Assembly (NCBI RefSeq): GCF_004016445.2
Contig: NZ_SADT02000003.1
Span: 325,231-389,230, forward strand
Origin: Mesorhizobium sp. M2E.F.Ca.ET.219.01.1.1
GTDB taxonomy: Bacteria > Pseudomonadota > Alphaproteobacteria > Rhizobiales > Rhizobiaceae
Direction: 5' to 3'
DNA: 64,000 nt
This document shows, one piece after another, positions 55,942 through 63,986 of this stretch (position 1 is the stretch's first letter; each line of letters begins with the position of its first letter). Made by a program: the position numbers and the translations under genes. The notes below the pieces were generated by a model, which ran no database searches, was not told the origin of the DNA, and saw only the letters and a list, made by a program, of their open reading frames with translations.

Positions 55942-56877
55942 TTATTCGGCCGCCACCAGCCTGTCCGTCGATCGAGGAGACGTCTGGAGCGACGGCAGCG
56001 TCGGCCGCACCGCCAGCGCATCCCGCACAACCTTCTCGACCGCCTTGCGGCGTTCGCCCGACAGCGGTTGGCGCGGCATGCGCACGCGGTCATTGGTACC
56101 AATCGCCAGCACTTCGGCAAGCTTGATGTTTTGGACCAGATAGGTCGAGACATCGAGGTCGAGCAAGGGCCGGAACCAGCGGTAGATCGCCAGCGCTTCT
56201 TCGCGACGGCCCTCTCTCATCAGCTGGTAGATCGCGACGGTCTCGCGCGGGAAAGCGGTGACCAGGCCGGCGACCCAGCCGATGGCGCCCACCGACAGCG
56301 CCTCGAAGGCGAGATTGTCGACGCCGGTGAAGAGGTCATAGCGGTCGCCGAGCCGGTTGATGATCTCGGTCGAGCGGCGGATGTCGTCGGAGGATTCCTT
56401 GATGGCGACGAAGCGCTTGTCCGACGCCAGCTCCTCCATCAGGTCGACGGTGACGTCGACGCGATAGGCGAGCCGGTTGGAGTAGATCATCACCGGCAGG
56501 TCGCCCGCCTCGGCCACCGCGCGAAGGGCGGCGACCGTCTCTTGCCGGTCGGTGTGGTAGATCGGGCTCGGCACCACCATCAGGCCGTCGGCGCCTTCCT
56601 TGGCGGCGCGGCGCGCGATGCTCGCCGCCTCGCGGGTGCCGGGCTCATTGACGGACAAAAGCACCGGCTTCTTGCCAGCCACTTTCCGCGCCGTCTTCAG
56701 CACCTCTATCTTCTCGTCAGGCGACAACATGGGGCCTTCGCCCAGCGAACCGCAGACGATGATGCCGTCGCAGCCGGCGTCCATCTGCAGCCCGTAGCAG
56801 CGCTCCATCTCGGCATGGTCGAGGCCGTCGTCGGCGGTGAATTTGGTCGTGACGGCTGGGAAAACTCCGATCCACAT
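55942..56877 (-). CDS. DapA-family lyase, probable pyrroline-4-hydroxy-2-carboxylate deaminase
   Basis: A 311-residue class I aldolase-fold enzyme. The Schiff-base Lys160 is in FVAIKESSDD and the catalytic Tyr132 in VMIYSNRLAY; GSLGEGPMLSPDEK is the family substrate loop. Neighbouring epimerase and flavin oxidase suggest the deaminase step of hydroxyproline breakdown, giving 2-oxoglutarate semialdehyde. A true DapA role is unlikely because of context. ATG 56877 is preceded by GGAGAAACAG. First gene of the cluster, divergent from gntR. Confidence 0.88.
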   Translation of the reverse strand: MWIGVFPAVTTKFTADDGLDHAEMERCYGLQMDAGCDGIIVCGSLGEGPMLSPDEKIEVLKTARKVAGKKPVLLSVNEPGTREAASIARRAAKEGADGLMVVPSPIYHTDRQETVAALRAVAEAGDLPVMIYSNRLAYRVDVTVDLMEELASDKRFVAIKESSDDIRRSTEIINRLGDRYDLFTGVDNLAFEALSVGAIGWVAGLVTAFPRETVAIYQLMREGRREEALAIYRWFRPLLDLDVSTYLVQNIKLAEVLAIGTNDRVRMPRQPLSGERRKAVEKVVRDALAVRPTLPSLQTSPRSTDRLVAAE

Positions 56878-56891
56878 GATCTGTTTCTCCG

Positions 56892-56903
56892 CTGATATAT
56901 CAG
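56892..56903. promoter_or_regulatory. Candidate GntR operator 1
   Basis: CTGATATATCAG is a perfect 12-bp palindrome 15 bases upstream of the DapA-family start codon. It shares its core with operator 2. Confidence 0.6.
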
Positions 56904-56947
56904 TCGTATATCTATTAAGAATTGGCGTGTCAACGCTGAATCCGTTA

Positions 56948-56968
56948 TGATATATGAAAAATATATCA
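56948..56968. promoter_or_regulatory. Candidate GntR operator 2
   Basis: TGATATAT, then GAAAA, then ATATATCA form a perfect 8-bp inverted repeat. It ends right at the AGGAG ribosome site of gntR (56968-56972). Confidence 0.6.
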
Positions 56969-56979
56969 GGAGCCTGCCG

Positions 56980-57651
56980 TTGATCTCCCCGCTGATATCC
57001 GCTGAGGCGAACGCCCCTTTCGAGCCGGCCGCAACCAAGGCCTACCGCGCGCTGGAGCACATGATCGTCACGCTCGAGCTGGCGCCGTCGAGCTTCGTCA
57101 CGGAAGGCGCGCTGATCGATCGCCTGGGTCTCGGACGCACCCCGGTGCGCGAGGCAATCCAGCGGCTGGCCTGGGAAGGGCTTCTCGACATCAGGCCCCG
57201 CGCCGGCATCGCGGTCGCGCCGCTTCACGCCGGCGACTGGCTGCGGGTGCTGGATGCGCGGCGCGGCATCGAGGTCGTGCTCGCCCGCTCGGCCGCCCGC
57301 TTCGTCACACGCGAGGCCGCAGACCTGTTTCACGAGGCGGCTCTGGCGATGCAGAAGGCGGTGATCTCGGGCAACGTGCTTGCCTTCATCCAGGCCGACA
57401 AGGCGCTCGACGAAGCGCTGGCCATCGCCGCCGACAACCCCTTCGCGGCGCGTGTGGCCGCCCCCTTGCAGAGCCACAGCCGCCGCTTCTGGTTCCGCTA
57501 CAAGGCCGACACCGGCCTCGCCGAATCGGCCGAGCACCATGTCGCGCTGATCCGCTCGGTCCTCGACGGCGACGAGGAAGGCGCCGCCAAGGACGCCAAG
57601 AAACTGATGGCGCTGCTGCGCTCCCACGCCGAGGTGGCCGCCACGCGTTGA
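56980..57651 (+). CDS. GntR family regulator (FadR/FCD type)
   Basis: A 223-residue repressor. The winged helix (about 20-75) has ALEHMIVTLELAPSSFVTEGALIDRLGLGRTPVREAIQRLAWEGLLDIRPRAGIAV; the FCD domain follows (about 85-215) with likely metal-binding Asp/His residues. TTG 56980 is the likely start, 7 bases after AGGAG; ATG 56947 in the same frame has no ribosome site and lies inside the candidate operator. It should regulate the divergent hydroxyproline-type cluster. Confidence 0.88.
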   Translation: MISPLISAEANAPFEPAATKAYRALEHMIVTLELAPSSFVTEGALIDRLGLGRTPVREAIQRLAWEGLLDIRPRAGIAVAPLHAGDWLRVLDARRGIEVVLARSAARFVTREAADLFHEAALAMQKAVISGNVLAFIQADKALDEALAIAADNPFAARVAAPLQSHSRRFWFRYKADTGLAESAEHHVALIRSVLDGDEEGAAKDAKKLMALLRSHAEVAATR

Positions 57652-57673
57652 GCAGGGCAGTACCTGCTCGAGG

Positions 57674-57991
57674 TCAGCCGCCCGGCTGCCCGACCGCGGT
57701 CGCCAGCGTATCCTCCCACCCCTCGCCGGCGGCCAGGATGCAGCTCTGGCCTTTGACGTCGGTCATCAGGATGGTCCAGGTTCCGCTTGCCGAGACGAAC
57801 ACCTCGAAGATGGCGGCTTGGCCGGCCACGCCATAGCCCAGCCGCTTCTCCTCGAATGCTTCCGCCAGCCTCGCGACCAGATAGTCATGGTGGCCGCAGA
57901 TGACTTGCGCCCACGCCGGAACAGCCGGCAGCGCCATCAGGGCGCCAACGGTTGCAAGCTTGACCCATCGAAACGAAAATTCGCGTGCCAT
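57674..57991 (-). CDS. Small secreted protein, paralogue A
   Basis: A 105-residue exported protein. The signal peptide ends near VPAWAQ (residue 28 or so). The mature part has ICGHHDYLVARLAEAFEEK, then FEVFVSASGTWTILMTDVKGQSCILAAGEGWE. A second gene at 59870-60172 encodes a protein with the same C-terminal pattern. Two cysteines probably form a disulphide. No family recognised. ATG 57991 follows AGGAGGT-like GGAGGTGCCCC. Confidence 0.78.
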   Translation of the reverse strand: MAREFSFRWVKLATVGALMALPAVPAWAQVICGHHDYLVARLAEAFEEKRLGYGVAGQAAIFEVFVSASGTWTILMTDVKGQSCILAAGEGWEDTLATAVGQPGG

Positions 57992-58169
57992 GGGGCACCT
58001 CCTTCGCCTTCGCATTCCGGCAAGGGAGGCACATACGGCCGCCTCAGTGTGCCGGAAGGCTCCAGGCCGGATTCGACGTCTTCATCACGTCACTCCTTCT
58101 GGTTTCCGGTCTGTCCTGGGGAGATCATCACTCCCTGGATTCGATATGGTGAAGCGTCGCACCGTAAAC

Positions 58170-58212
58170 AAGCGCTCCACGAACCGCTGGCCATCGCCGC
58201 CGACAACCCCTT
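58170..58212 (+). pseudogene. Fragment matching the gntR coding region
   Basis: This 43-base stretch matches 57400-57443 within gntR, including 28 consecutive identical bases (58185-58212 with 57416-57443), with one base lost and a few changes before that. It has no reading frame of its own. It looks like the remnant of a duplication or of a second FCD-type regulator. Confidence 0.65.
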
Positions 58213-58248
58213 AGTGTCACCGCGGCCAAGTCGCGGTGAGGCGATCGG

Positions 58249-58626
58249 TCAGCCTTCGGCAGCCTCCTTCCGAGCCGCCCACTTCAACAGGGCATCGAGA
58301 GCCGGGCACAGTGCCTGACCCCAGTCGGTCAGACAGTATTCGACCTTCGGCGGCACCTGGTGATGGACGATGCGGCGGACGATGCCGTCGGCTTCCATCT
58401 GCCTGAGTTGCTGGATCAGCATCTTTTGCGAGATCGCGGGAATGGCCCGCTCGAGGTCGGAGAAGCGCAGCACCTTGCCGCCGAACAGATGAAACAGGAT
58501 CACCAGCTTCCACCGACCTTCAAGAATGCGCAGCACGTTCTCGACGCCGATCGCCGCGGATGAAGGCGTCAGAGCCTCAGGCTTACTTTCGGGTAAGTAC
58601 CTTACTTTTTCGTCGGTTCTTGTCAT
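58249..58626 (-). CDS. HxlR family transcriptional regulator
   Basis: A 125-residue winged-helix regulator. VENVLRILEGRWKLVILFHLFGGKVLRFSDLERAIPAISQKMLIQQLRQMEADGIVRRIVHHQVPPKVEYCLTD is the HxlR domain, with conserved GRWKLVIL and the wing at VPPKVEY. A single Cys in the wing could sense electrophiles. ATG 58626 was chosen; ATG 58644 is 6 codons upstream. It diverges from the NTF2-SDR pair, its probable target. Confidence 0.9.
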   Translation of the reverse strand: MTRTDEKVRYLPESKPEALTPSSAAIGVENVLRILEGRWKLVILFHLFGGKVLRFSDLERAIPAISQKMLIQQLRQMEADGIVRRIVHHQVPPKVEYCLTDWGQALCPALDALLKWAARKEAAEG

Positions 58627-58707
58627 TTCCACAGCATACCTCATCTTAGCGGCCGACAACAGCCGCCCCCCTCCCACGGACGGGCCGCATCCAATCGGAG
58701 ACAAACC

Positions 58708-59037
58708 GTGACTGTGACCCTTCCTCCGCCGCTGGCAGATTACTTCGTCGCTAGCAACCGCCACGACATCGGCGCGATGCTCGCGCCTTTCACGCTGGAC
58801 GCCATCGTCAAGGACGAAGGCGAGACCCATCGCGGAACCGAAGCGATCCGTCTTTGGATGCAAAGCACGACCGACAAATATCACGCGAAAGTCGAGGTGA
58901 AGGAGGCCAGTGTCACAGCCAACGCATGGCGGATCGCCGGTATCGTCTCCGGAGATTTCCCCGGCAGTCCGATAACGCTCCACTACAATTTCACGCTGGG
59001 CGGCGACCGGATCGCGAAACTGGAGATTGGCCTATGA
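58708..59037 (+). CDS. NTF2-like (SnoaL) small protein
   Basis: A 109-residue single-domain NTF2 fold, starting at GTG 58708. LADYFVASNRHDIGAMLAPFTLDAIVKDEGETHRGTEAIRLWMQ is the family opening, and LHYNFTLGGDRIAKLEIG the final strand. The fold serves as enzyme or binding cavity; which is unknown. It overlaps the SDR start by 4 bases (ATGA). Confidence 0.88.
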   Translation: MTVTLPPPLADYFVASNRHDIGAMLAPFTLDAIVKDEGETHRGTEAIRLWMQSTTDKYHAKVEVKEASVTANAWRIAGIVSGDFPGSPITLHYNFTLGGDRIAKLEIGL

Positions 59038-59828
59038 CCATCCGGCAGACACTCGCCACCGATGACCTCCGGGGCAAGCGCGTGCTGGTGACCGGCGGCA
59101 CCAAGGGCGCAGGCGAAGCTATCGTTCGCCGGCTTGCCGCGGCAGGTGCAAGGGTCGCGACGACCGCCCGTTCGCCCGACGCCGGATCACCGGCGGAACT
59201 CTTCGTGCAAGCTGACGTCGCCACTCTCGACGGCGCGGCAAAGGTCGCCGCCGCCACTATCGACGGACTTGGCGGCATCGACATCGTCATTCACAGCGTC
59301 GGCGGTTCGAAAAGCCCGGGCGGCGGATTTGCGGCGCTGTCCGACCGGATCTGGCAGGATGAACTCAACCTCAATCTGCTTGCGGCGGTAAGGCTCGACC
59401 GATTGCTTGTTCCCGAGATGATCAAGCGGGGATCGGGCGCGATCGTTCACATTTCGTCGATCCAGCGCCGCCTGCCCTTGCACGAATCCACCATCGCCTA
59501 TGCGGCGGCAAAGGCTGCGCTCTCGACCTACAGCAAGGCACTATCCAAGGAACTCGGCCCCAAAGGCATCCGCGTCAACGCCGTAGCGCCAGGCTGGATT
59601 CACACCACGGCATCGGAAGCCATGGTCAAGCGTTTGGCCGCTCATGCTGGGTCGGACGAGGAAGCCGCGCGTCAGAGCATCATGGATGCGCTTGGCGGCA
59701 TCCCCATCGGCCGGCCGGCATGGCCGCAAGAGATCGCCGAGTTGGTCGCCTTTCTGGTTTCGGATCGCGCATCGGCAATCCATGGCGCCGAATACGTCAT
59801 CGACGGCGGCACGATCCCGACGGTCTGA
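59034..59828 (+). CDS. Short-chain dehydrogenase/reductase
   Basis: A 264-residue classical SDR. Cofactor motif TGGTKGAGEAI (20-30), VIHSVGG (85-91) and the catalytic residues Ser142, Tyr156 and Lys160 in ISSIQRRLPLHESTIAYAAAK. C-terminal GAEYVIDGGTIPTV fits the usual family end. Substrate unknown; its NTF2 partner and HxlR regulator suggest a response to a small reactive compound. Confidence 0.94.
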   Translation: MTIRQTLATDDLRGKRVLVTGGTKGAGEAIVRRLAAAGARVATTARSPDAGSPAELFVQADVATLDGAAKVAAATIDGLGGIDIVIHSVGGSKSPGGGFAALSDRIWQDELNLNLLAAVRLDRLLVPEMIKRGSGAIVHISSIQRRLPLHESTIAYAAAKAALSTYSKALSKELGPKGIRVNAVAPGWIHTTASEAMVKRLAAHAGSDEEAARQSIMDALGGIPIGRPAWPQEIAELVAFLVSDRASAIHGAEYVIDGGTIPTV

Positions 59829-59869
59829 ACGGCGTCTTGCCATCAGACCTCGCTGCGGGGGAGCCTTCG

Positions 59870-60172
59870 CTAGGTCCCCGGCAGCGACGCGGTGATCGTC
59901 GGGCTGTCCCATCCCTCGCCGACGGAGAGCACGCAGCTCTGGCCCTTGGTATCCGAGGCCAGCACTGTCCAGCTGCCCTGATCCGAGACGAAGATCTCAA
60001 GCACGACGTTCGGATTGATCAGCCCGCGCCCGGCCTCGGTTTCGTGGAATTTGTCGCCCAGCGCCTTGATGATGTCGGCGCGCGCCGCGCATTGCGCCGC
60101 CGCGCTTGCCGGGGCGGCTCCAAGGGTGATCGCCGCCGTCGCTAACATTGCCGCCACAACAAATCGTGTCAC
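59870..60172 (-). CDS. Small secreted protein, paralogue B
   Basis: A 100-residue exported protein starting at GTG 60172, with GAGGAGGT a few bases upstream. The signal peptide ends near APASA (about 26). The mature part has CAARADIIKALGDKFHETEAG and LEIFVSDQGSWTVLASDTKGQSCVLSVGEGWD. It shares the FVSxxGxWTxLxxDxKGQSCxLxxGEGW pattern with the product of 57674-57991. Function unknown. Confidence 0.8.
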   Translation of the reverse strand: MTRFVVAAMLATAAITLGAAPASAAAQCAARADIIKALGDKFHETEAGRGLINPNVVLEIFVSDQGSWTVLASDTKGQSCVLSVGEGWDSPTITASLPGT

Positions 60173-60394
60173 CTGACACCTCCTCGCGCCAGACGAGTAC
60201 CCCGGCTGCCACCGGCGCTGTTTGATTGCCTGCACGCATGGCAGGAATACAGGCTAAGACGGATACCGGTCTGTTGGTTCCATCACACGGCGATGGAATT
60301 TTAGGAGGTGCGGATACGCTCTCGACGTCCCGTTCTTGGAATCAGGCACCTGGGTTGGACACGGGGCCGAAAAAGCGAGAGGTCGAAGCTGCAC

Positions 60395-60424
60395 AAAAAA
60401 GAAGCGCGGTTTGCACCGCGCTTC
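60395..60424 (-). terminator. Rho-independent terminator of mmsA
   Basis: A perfect 10-bp stem (60401-60410 with 60415-60424), loop TTGC. On the minus strand it is followed by TTTTTT. It lies 127 bases beyond the mmsA stop, past the duplicated tail. Confidence 0.92.
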
Positions 60425-60437
60425 CTCTAAGTCTCTT

Positions 60438-60494
60438 AGAAAACCGTCCGGCTAGTTCATCGTCGGGATGACGAATTCCGCGCCGTCCTTGACG
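60438..60494 (-). pseudogene. Duplicated 3' end of mmsA
   Basis: These 57 bases repeat 60537-60593 with an offset of 99 bases and three mismatches. The copy includes the last codons (DGAEFVIPTMN), the stop codon and the first 3' bases of mmsA. It is not attached to any longer reading frame. Confidence 0.85.
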
Positions 60495-60550
60495 CCCGCC
60501 CGCGCGCCCGCAGCCGAAGGCGAGGACGCGCAAACAAGAAAACCGTCCGG

Positions 60551-62047
60551 CTAGTTCATCGTCGGGATGACGAACTCGGCGCCGTCCTTGATGCCGGACG
60601 GCCAGCGCGAGGTAACCGTCTTGGTCTTGGTGTAGAAGCGGAACGCGTCCGGGCCGTGCTGGTTGAGGTCGCCGAAGGACGACGCCTTCCAGCCGCCGAA
60701 GGTGTAGTAGGCGATCGGAACCGGGATCGGCACGTTGACGCCGACCATGCCGACCTGAACGCGCGAGGCGAAGTCACGGGCTGCGTCGCCGTCGCGAGTG
60801 AAGATGGCGACGCCGTTGCCCATCTCGTGGTCATTGGCGAGCTTGATGGCATCCTCGTAGCGCGGCGCACGCACCACCGAGAGCACCGGCCCGAAGATTT
60901 CTTCCTTGTAGATGCGCATGTCGGCGGTGACGTTGTCGAACAGGCAGCCGCCCATATAGTAGCCGTTCTCATAGCCCTGCATCTTGAAGCCGCGGCCGTC
61001 GACGACGAGCTTGGCGCCTTCCTTGACGCCGATATCGACGTAACCCTTCACGCGCTCCAGCGCCTGTGCCGTCACCAGCGGACCGAAGTCGGCGGAAGAA
61101 TCCGTCGACGGGCCGACCTTCAGGCTTTCCACGCGCGGCACCAGCTTTTCCATCAGCCGGTTGGCGGTGTCGTTGCCGACCGGGACCGCCACCGAGATCG
61201 CCATGCAGCGCTCGCCGGCCGAGCCGTAGCCGGCGCCGATCAGCGCATCGACCGTCTGGTCCATGTCGGCGTCGGGCATGATGATCATGTGGTTCTTGGC
61301 GCCGCCGAAGCACTGCACGCGCTTGCCCGAGGCGGTGCCGCGCGAATAGATGTAGTGGGCGATCGGCGTCGAGCCGACGAAGCCGATCGCCTTGATGTCC
61401 GGATCGTCGAGGATGGCGTCGACCACTTCCTTGTCGCCGTTGACGACGTTGAGGATGCCCTCGGGCAGGCCGGCCTCGATGAAGAGCTCGGCGATACGCA
61501 GCGGCACGCCTGGGTCGCGTTCGGACGGCTTCAGGATGAAGGCGTTGCCGCAGGCGATGGCCGGCGCGATCTTCCACAGCGGGATCATGGCCGGGAAGTT
61601 GAACGGGGTGATGCCGGCGACGACGCCGAGCGGCTGGCGCATCGAATAGACGTCGATGCCGGGGCCGGCGCCGTCGGTGAACTCGCCCTTCATCATATGC
61701 GGCGCGCCGATACAGACCTCGACCACTTCGAGGCCGCGCTGGATGTCGCCCTTGGCATCGGCGATGGTCTTGCCATGCTCGCGCGCCAGGATGTCGGCCA
61801 GTTCGTCATAGTCGCGCTGGGCCAGTTCGAGAAACTTCATCAGCACGCGCACGCGGCGCTGCGGGTTGGTGGCGGCCCATTTCGGCTGCGCCGCCTTGGC
61901 GTTCTCGACCGCGGCGCGCAATTCCGCCTGCGAGGCCAGCGCCACGGTGCCGCGCACGGAGCCGTCCATCGGCTGCATCACATCCTGCTTGCGGCCGCTG
62001 GTGCCGGCGACACGCTTGCCGCCGATGAAATGACCGTATTCGATCAT
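60551..62047 (-). CDS. mmsA: CoA-acylating methylmalonate-semialdehyde dehydrogenase
   Basis: A 498-residue aldehyde dehydrogenase. Motifs are TPFNFPAMIPLWKIAPAIACGN, PSERDP, GFVGSTPIAHYIYSRG and AGERCMAISVAV with catalytic Cys281. The F-G-G-A-K-N-H run just before is typical of the MmsA/IolA branch, which lacks the usual catalytic Glu and uses CoA. It turns methylmalonate or malonate semialdehyde into propionyl-CoA or acetyl-CoA, in valine or inositol breakdown. ATG 62047 follows GGGAGAGAAACG. The divergent LysR gene may regulate it. Confidence 0.96.
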   Translation of the reverse strand: MIEYGHFIGGKRVAGTSGRKQDVMQPMDGSVRGTVALASQAELRAAVENAKAAQPKWAATNPQRRVRVLMKFLELAQRDYDELADILAREHGKTIADAKGDIQRGLEVVEVCIGAPHMMKGEFTDGAGPGIDVYSMRQPLGVVAGITPFNFPAMIPLWKIAPAIACGNAFILKPSERDPGVPLRIAELFIEAGLPEGILNVVNGDKEVVDAILDDPDIKAIGFVGSTPIAHYIYSRGTASGKRVQCFGGAKNHMIIMPDADMDQTVDALIGAGYGSAGERCMAISVAVPVGNDTANRLMEKLVPRVESLKVGPSTDSSADFGPLVTAQALERVKGYVDIGVKEGAKLVVDGRGFKMQGYENGYYMGGCLFDNVTADMRIYKEEIFGPVLSVVRAPRYEDAIKLANDHEMGNGVAIFTRDGDAARDFASRVQVGMVGVNVPIPVPIAYYTFGGWKASSFGDLNQHGPDAFRFYTKTKTVTSRWPSGIKDGAEFVIPTMN

Positions 62048-62225
62048 CGTTTCTCTCCCTTGTTTGGTGATGGCGCATTGTCCGCCTTTGCGGCGGCGAT
62101 GGCAACGCGAGGAAGATCGCAACCGTTGTGCGGAAAATAGACAGCGACGGCGGAGTGTGCATTAATTGTCGCAAATGGCAGCACCGCAAAGATATCCGCC
62201 CAAAGACCACAGATTGAGTTCCTTC

Positions 62226-62386
62226 GCGCCCCCCTCTGTCCTGCCGGACATCTCCCCCACTTGGGGGGAGATTAGCAGCTTTGCCGCCGGCACCACCTCC
62301 TGCAACGCTGGTGATTGGCGAAAGCCGGCGCGACATCTGATCTCCCCCCCTGTGGGGGAGATGTCCGGCAGGACAGAGGGGGGCGC
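62226..62386. repeat. Inverted repeat with identical 34-bp arms upstream of mmsA
   Basis: The arms 62226-62259 and 62353-62386 are exact reverse complements. Each arm ends in a C- or G-rich inner hairpin (CTCCCCC with GGGGGAG). The 93-base centre has no gene. It resembles rhizobial intergenic mosaic elements. It lies between the divergent mmsA and lysR starts, so may affect their promoters. Confidence 0.9.
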
Positions 62387-62427
62387 GACAGAACGCGGCC
62401 TTGATCGTTATCACAAGGACCACCCCC

Positions 62428-63309
62428 ATGAACTGGGATGACGTCCGCATCTTTCTCGCCGTGGCGCGCGCCGGCCAGATCCTGGGTGCCGCCAAACGTC
62501 TGGAGCTCAACCACGCTACCGTTTCGCGCCGCATCGCCGCGCTCGAGGAGGCGTTGCGCACAAAGCTCTTCCGCCGCCTGACCACCGGCAGCGAGCTGAC
62601 GCCGGCTGGCGAGCGCTTCCTCGACATAGCCGAGCGCATGGAAGGCGACATGATCGCCGCGCGTTCGACCATTGCCGGCGAAGGCGACGACGTGTCCGGC
62701 ACGGTGCGCATCGGCGCGCCCGACGGCTTCGGCGTCGCTTTCCTGGCAAAGCGGCTGGGCGAACTGACCGCTTTGCACCGCGAGCTCACCATACAGCTGG
62801 TGCCGGTGCCGCGCTCCTTCTCGCTGTCGCGCCGCGAGGCCGATATCGCGATCACCGTCGAGCGGCCGACCGAAGGTCGGCTGGTGGCGGGCAAGCTGGT
62901 CGACTACACGCTGGGGCTGTTCGCGTCGCGCGCCTATGCCGAGGCCAACGGCCTGCCCCAAACGCCAGCGGAACTCGCCCGGCACACGCTGATCGGCTAT
63001 GTGCCGGACCTCATCGTCAGCCCCTCGCTCGACTATGCCGCCGAGTTCAGCCCCGAATGGCGCACCAGCTTCGCCATCTCCTCGGCGCTCGGCCAGGCCG
63101 AAGCGGTGCGTTCCGGCGCCGGCATCGGCATCCTGCACACTTTCGTCGCCCGTTCGATGCCGGAGCTGGTGCCCGTCGACATCGTCGCGCCGATCCGCCG
63201 CGCCTACTGGCTGGTCTATCATGAATCGGTGCGGCCGCTGCGCCGAGTCCAGCTCGTCGCCAATTTCATCACCAAGGCGGTGGAGCGGGAGAAGGGCTTG
63301 TTCGTCTAG
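62428..63309 (+). CDS. LysR family transcriptional regulator
   Basis: A 293-residue LysR regulator. MNWDDVRIFLAVARAGQILGAAKRLELNHATVSRRIAALEEALRTKLFRR is the DNA-binding part (1 to about 60); the effector domain begins about 90 (VSGTVRIGAPDGFGVAFLAKRL). ATG 62428 is the family start. It is divergent from mmsA and likely controls it, but the 380-base gap contains a repeat that complicates the promoter. Confidence 0.93.
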   Translation: MNWDDVRIFLAVARAGQILGAAKRLELNHATVSRRIAALEEALRTKLFRRLTTGSELTPAGERFLDIAERMEGDMIAARSTIAGEGDDVSGTVRIGAPDGFGVAFLAKRLGELTALHRELTIQLVPVPRSFSLSRREADIAITVERPTEGRLVAGKLVDYTLGLFASRAYAEANGLPQTPAELARHTLIGYVPDLIVSPSLDYAAEFSPEWRTSFAISSALGQAEAVRSGAGIGILHTFVARSMPELVPVDIVAPIRRAYWLVYHESVRPLRRVQLVANFITKAVEREKGLFV

Positions 63310-63560
63310 AACACGATCTAATGGCCGCTTAAGCGAACCTACCCAGTTTCCAGCACAAGGATTTTCGCCGATCGACTCTGTTCGTGCTGGCGGGCGGCAT
63401 GCCTAGGAGATTGGCCGAAACGGTCTGGCCTCGTCATCCACGGGCGGAGCAAGGAGCGTAGCGACGCGCGCAGACCCGAGGATCCATTCCGCGACTTTCG
63501 AGCGCTGCTGCGGTGCAGAATTCTGCTCCGCTGCATTCCACGGTCACGGTCACGGAATGG

Positions 63561-63608
63561 ATTCCAGGGTCTCCGCGACGCCGCTTCGCGGCTGCTCCGC
63601 CCTGGAAT
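63561..63608. repeat. Intergenic palindrome downstream of lysR
   Basis: ATTCCAGGG (63561-63569) and CCCTGGAAT (63600-63608) are inverted copies around a GCCGC-TTC-GCGGC hairpin (63580-63592). The rest of the 63310-63683 gap has similar GC-rich repeat-like sequence but no gene. Confidence 0.75.
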
Positions 63609-63683
63609 GACGAGGTTGGAGAGGCCTCCGCCAATCGCCAGCGTCTGCGCTGATTTCATGGAAATGGACGGTGAAAATCTTGC

Positions 63684-63986
63684 CTAATCCGCGTCGAGCA
63701 CGAACGAGCTCACGATCTTGTCGGCCTGATCCGCAAACGGCGCCCATTTGCGCGCCGCCTCGTCGGCGCTGTCGGCCGAGACCCCGCAATCGATAAAGCC
63801 GTAATGCGAGCTGCGCAGCGTCAGCGCGATGCGGGAATGGCCGTAGAAACTGACGTTCTCATCGGCATAGTGGAAATCCATGTCGGCGATCCGCACCGGA
63901 TAGCCGTCCGGGAAATGCGCCAGCCTGTCCTGGCTGAAGCTGGCCGATCGATAAGCGACGCCGACCGTGGTCTGCCAGTTGCTCAT
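63684..63986 (-). CDS. Conserved-looking hypothetical protein
   Basis: A 100-residue protein without signal peptide or membrane helix. Visible blocks are YRSASFSQDRLAHFPDGYPVRIADMDFHYADENVSFYGHSRIALTLRSS and DEAARKWAPFADQADKIVSSFVLD. Codon usage fits the surroundings. No family recognised. The start is only 14 bases from the window edge, so its upstream neighbour is not visible. Confidence 0.6.
   Translation of the reverse strand: MSNWQTTVGVAYRSASFSQDRLAHFPDGYPVRIADMDFHYADENVSFYGHSRIALTLRSSHYGFIDCGVSADSADEAARKWAPFADQADKIVSSFVLDAD

Noticed and set aside
60551..62047. mmsA as the missing ketoglutarate semialdehyde dehydrogenase of the hydroxyproline cluster
   Set aside because: The sequence around Cys281 and FGGAKN fits CoA-acylating methylmalonate-semialdehyde dehydrogenase, and it is divergently paired with a LysR gene rather than linked to gntR.
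60656..62140. A plus-strand open frame of about 490 codons opposite mmsA
   Set aside because: The mmsA protein on the minus strand has complete catalytic motifs; the antisense product has none.
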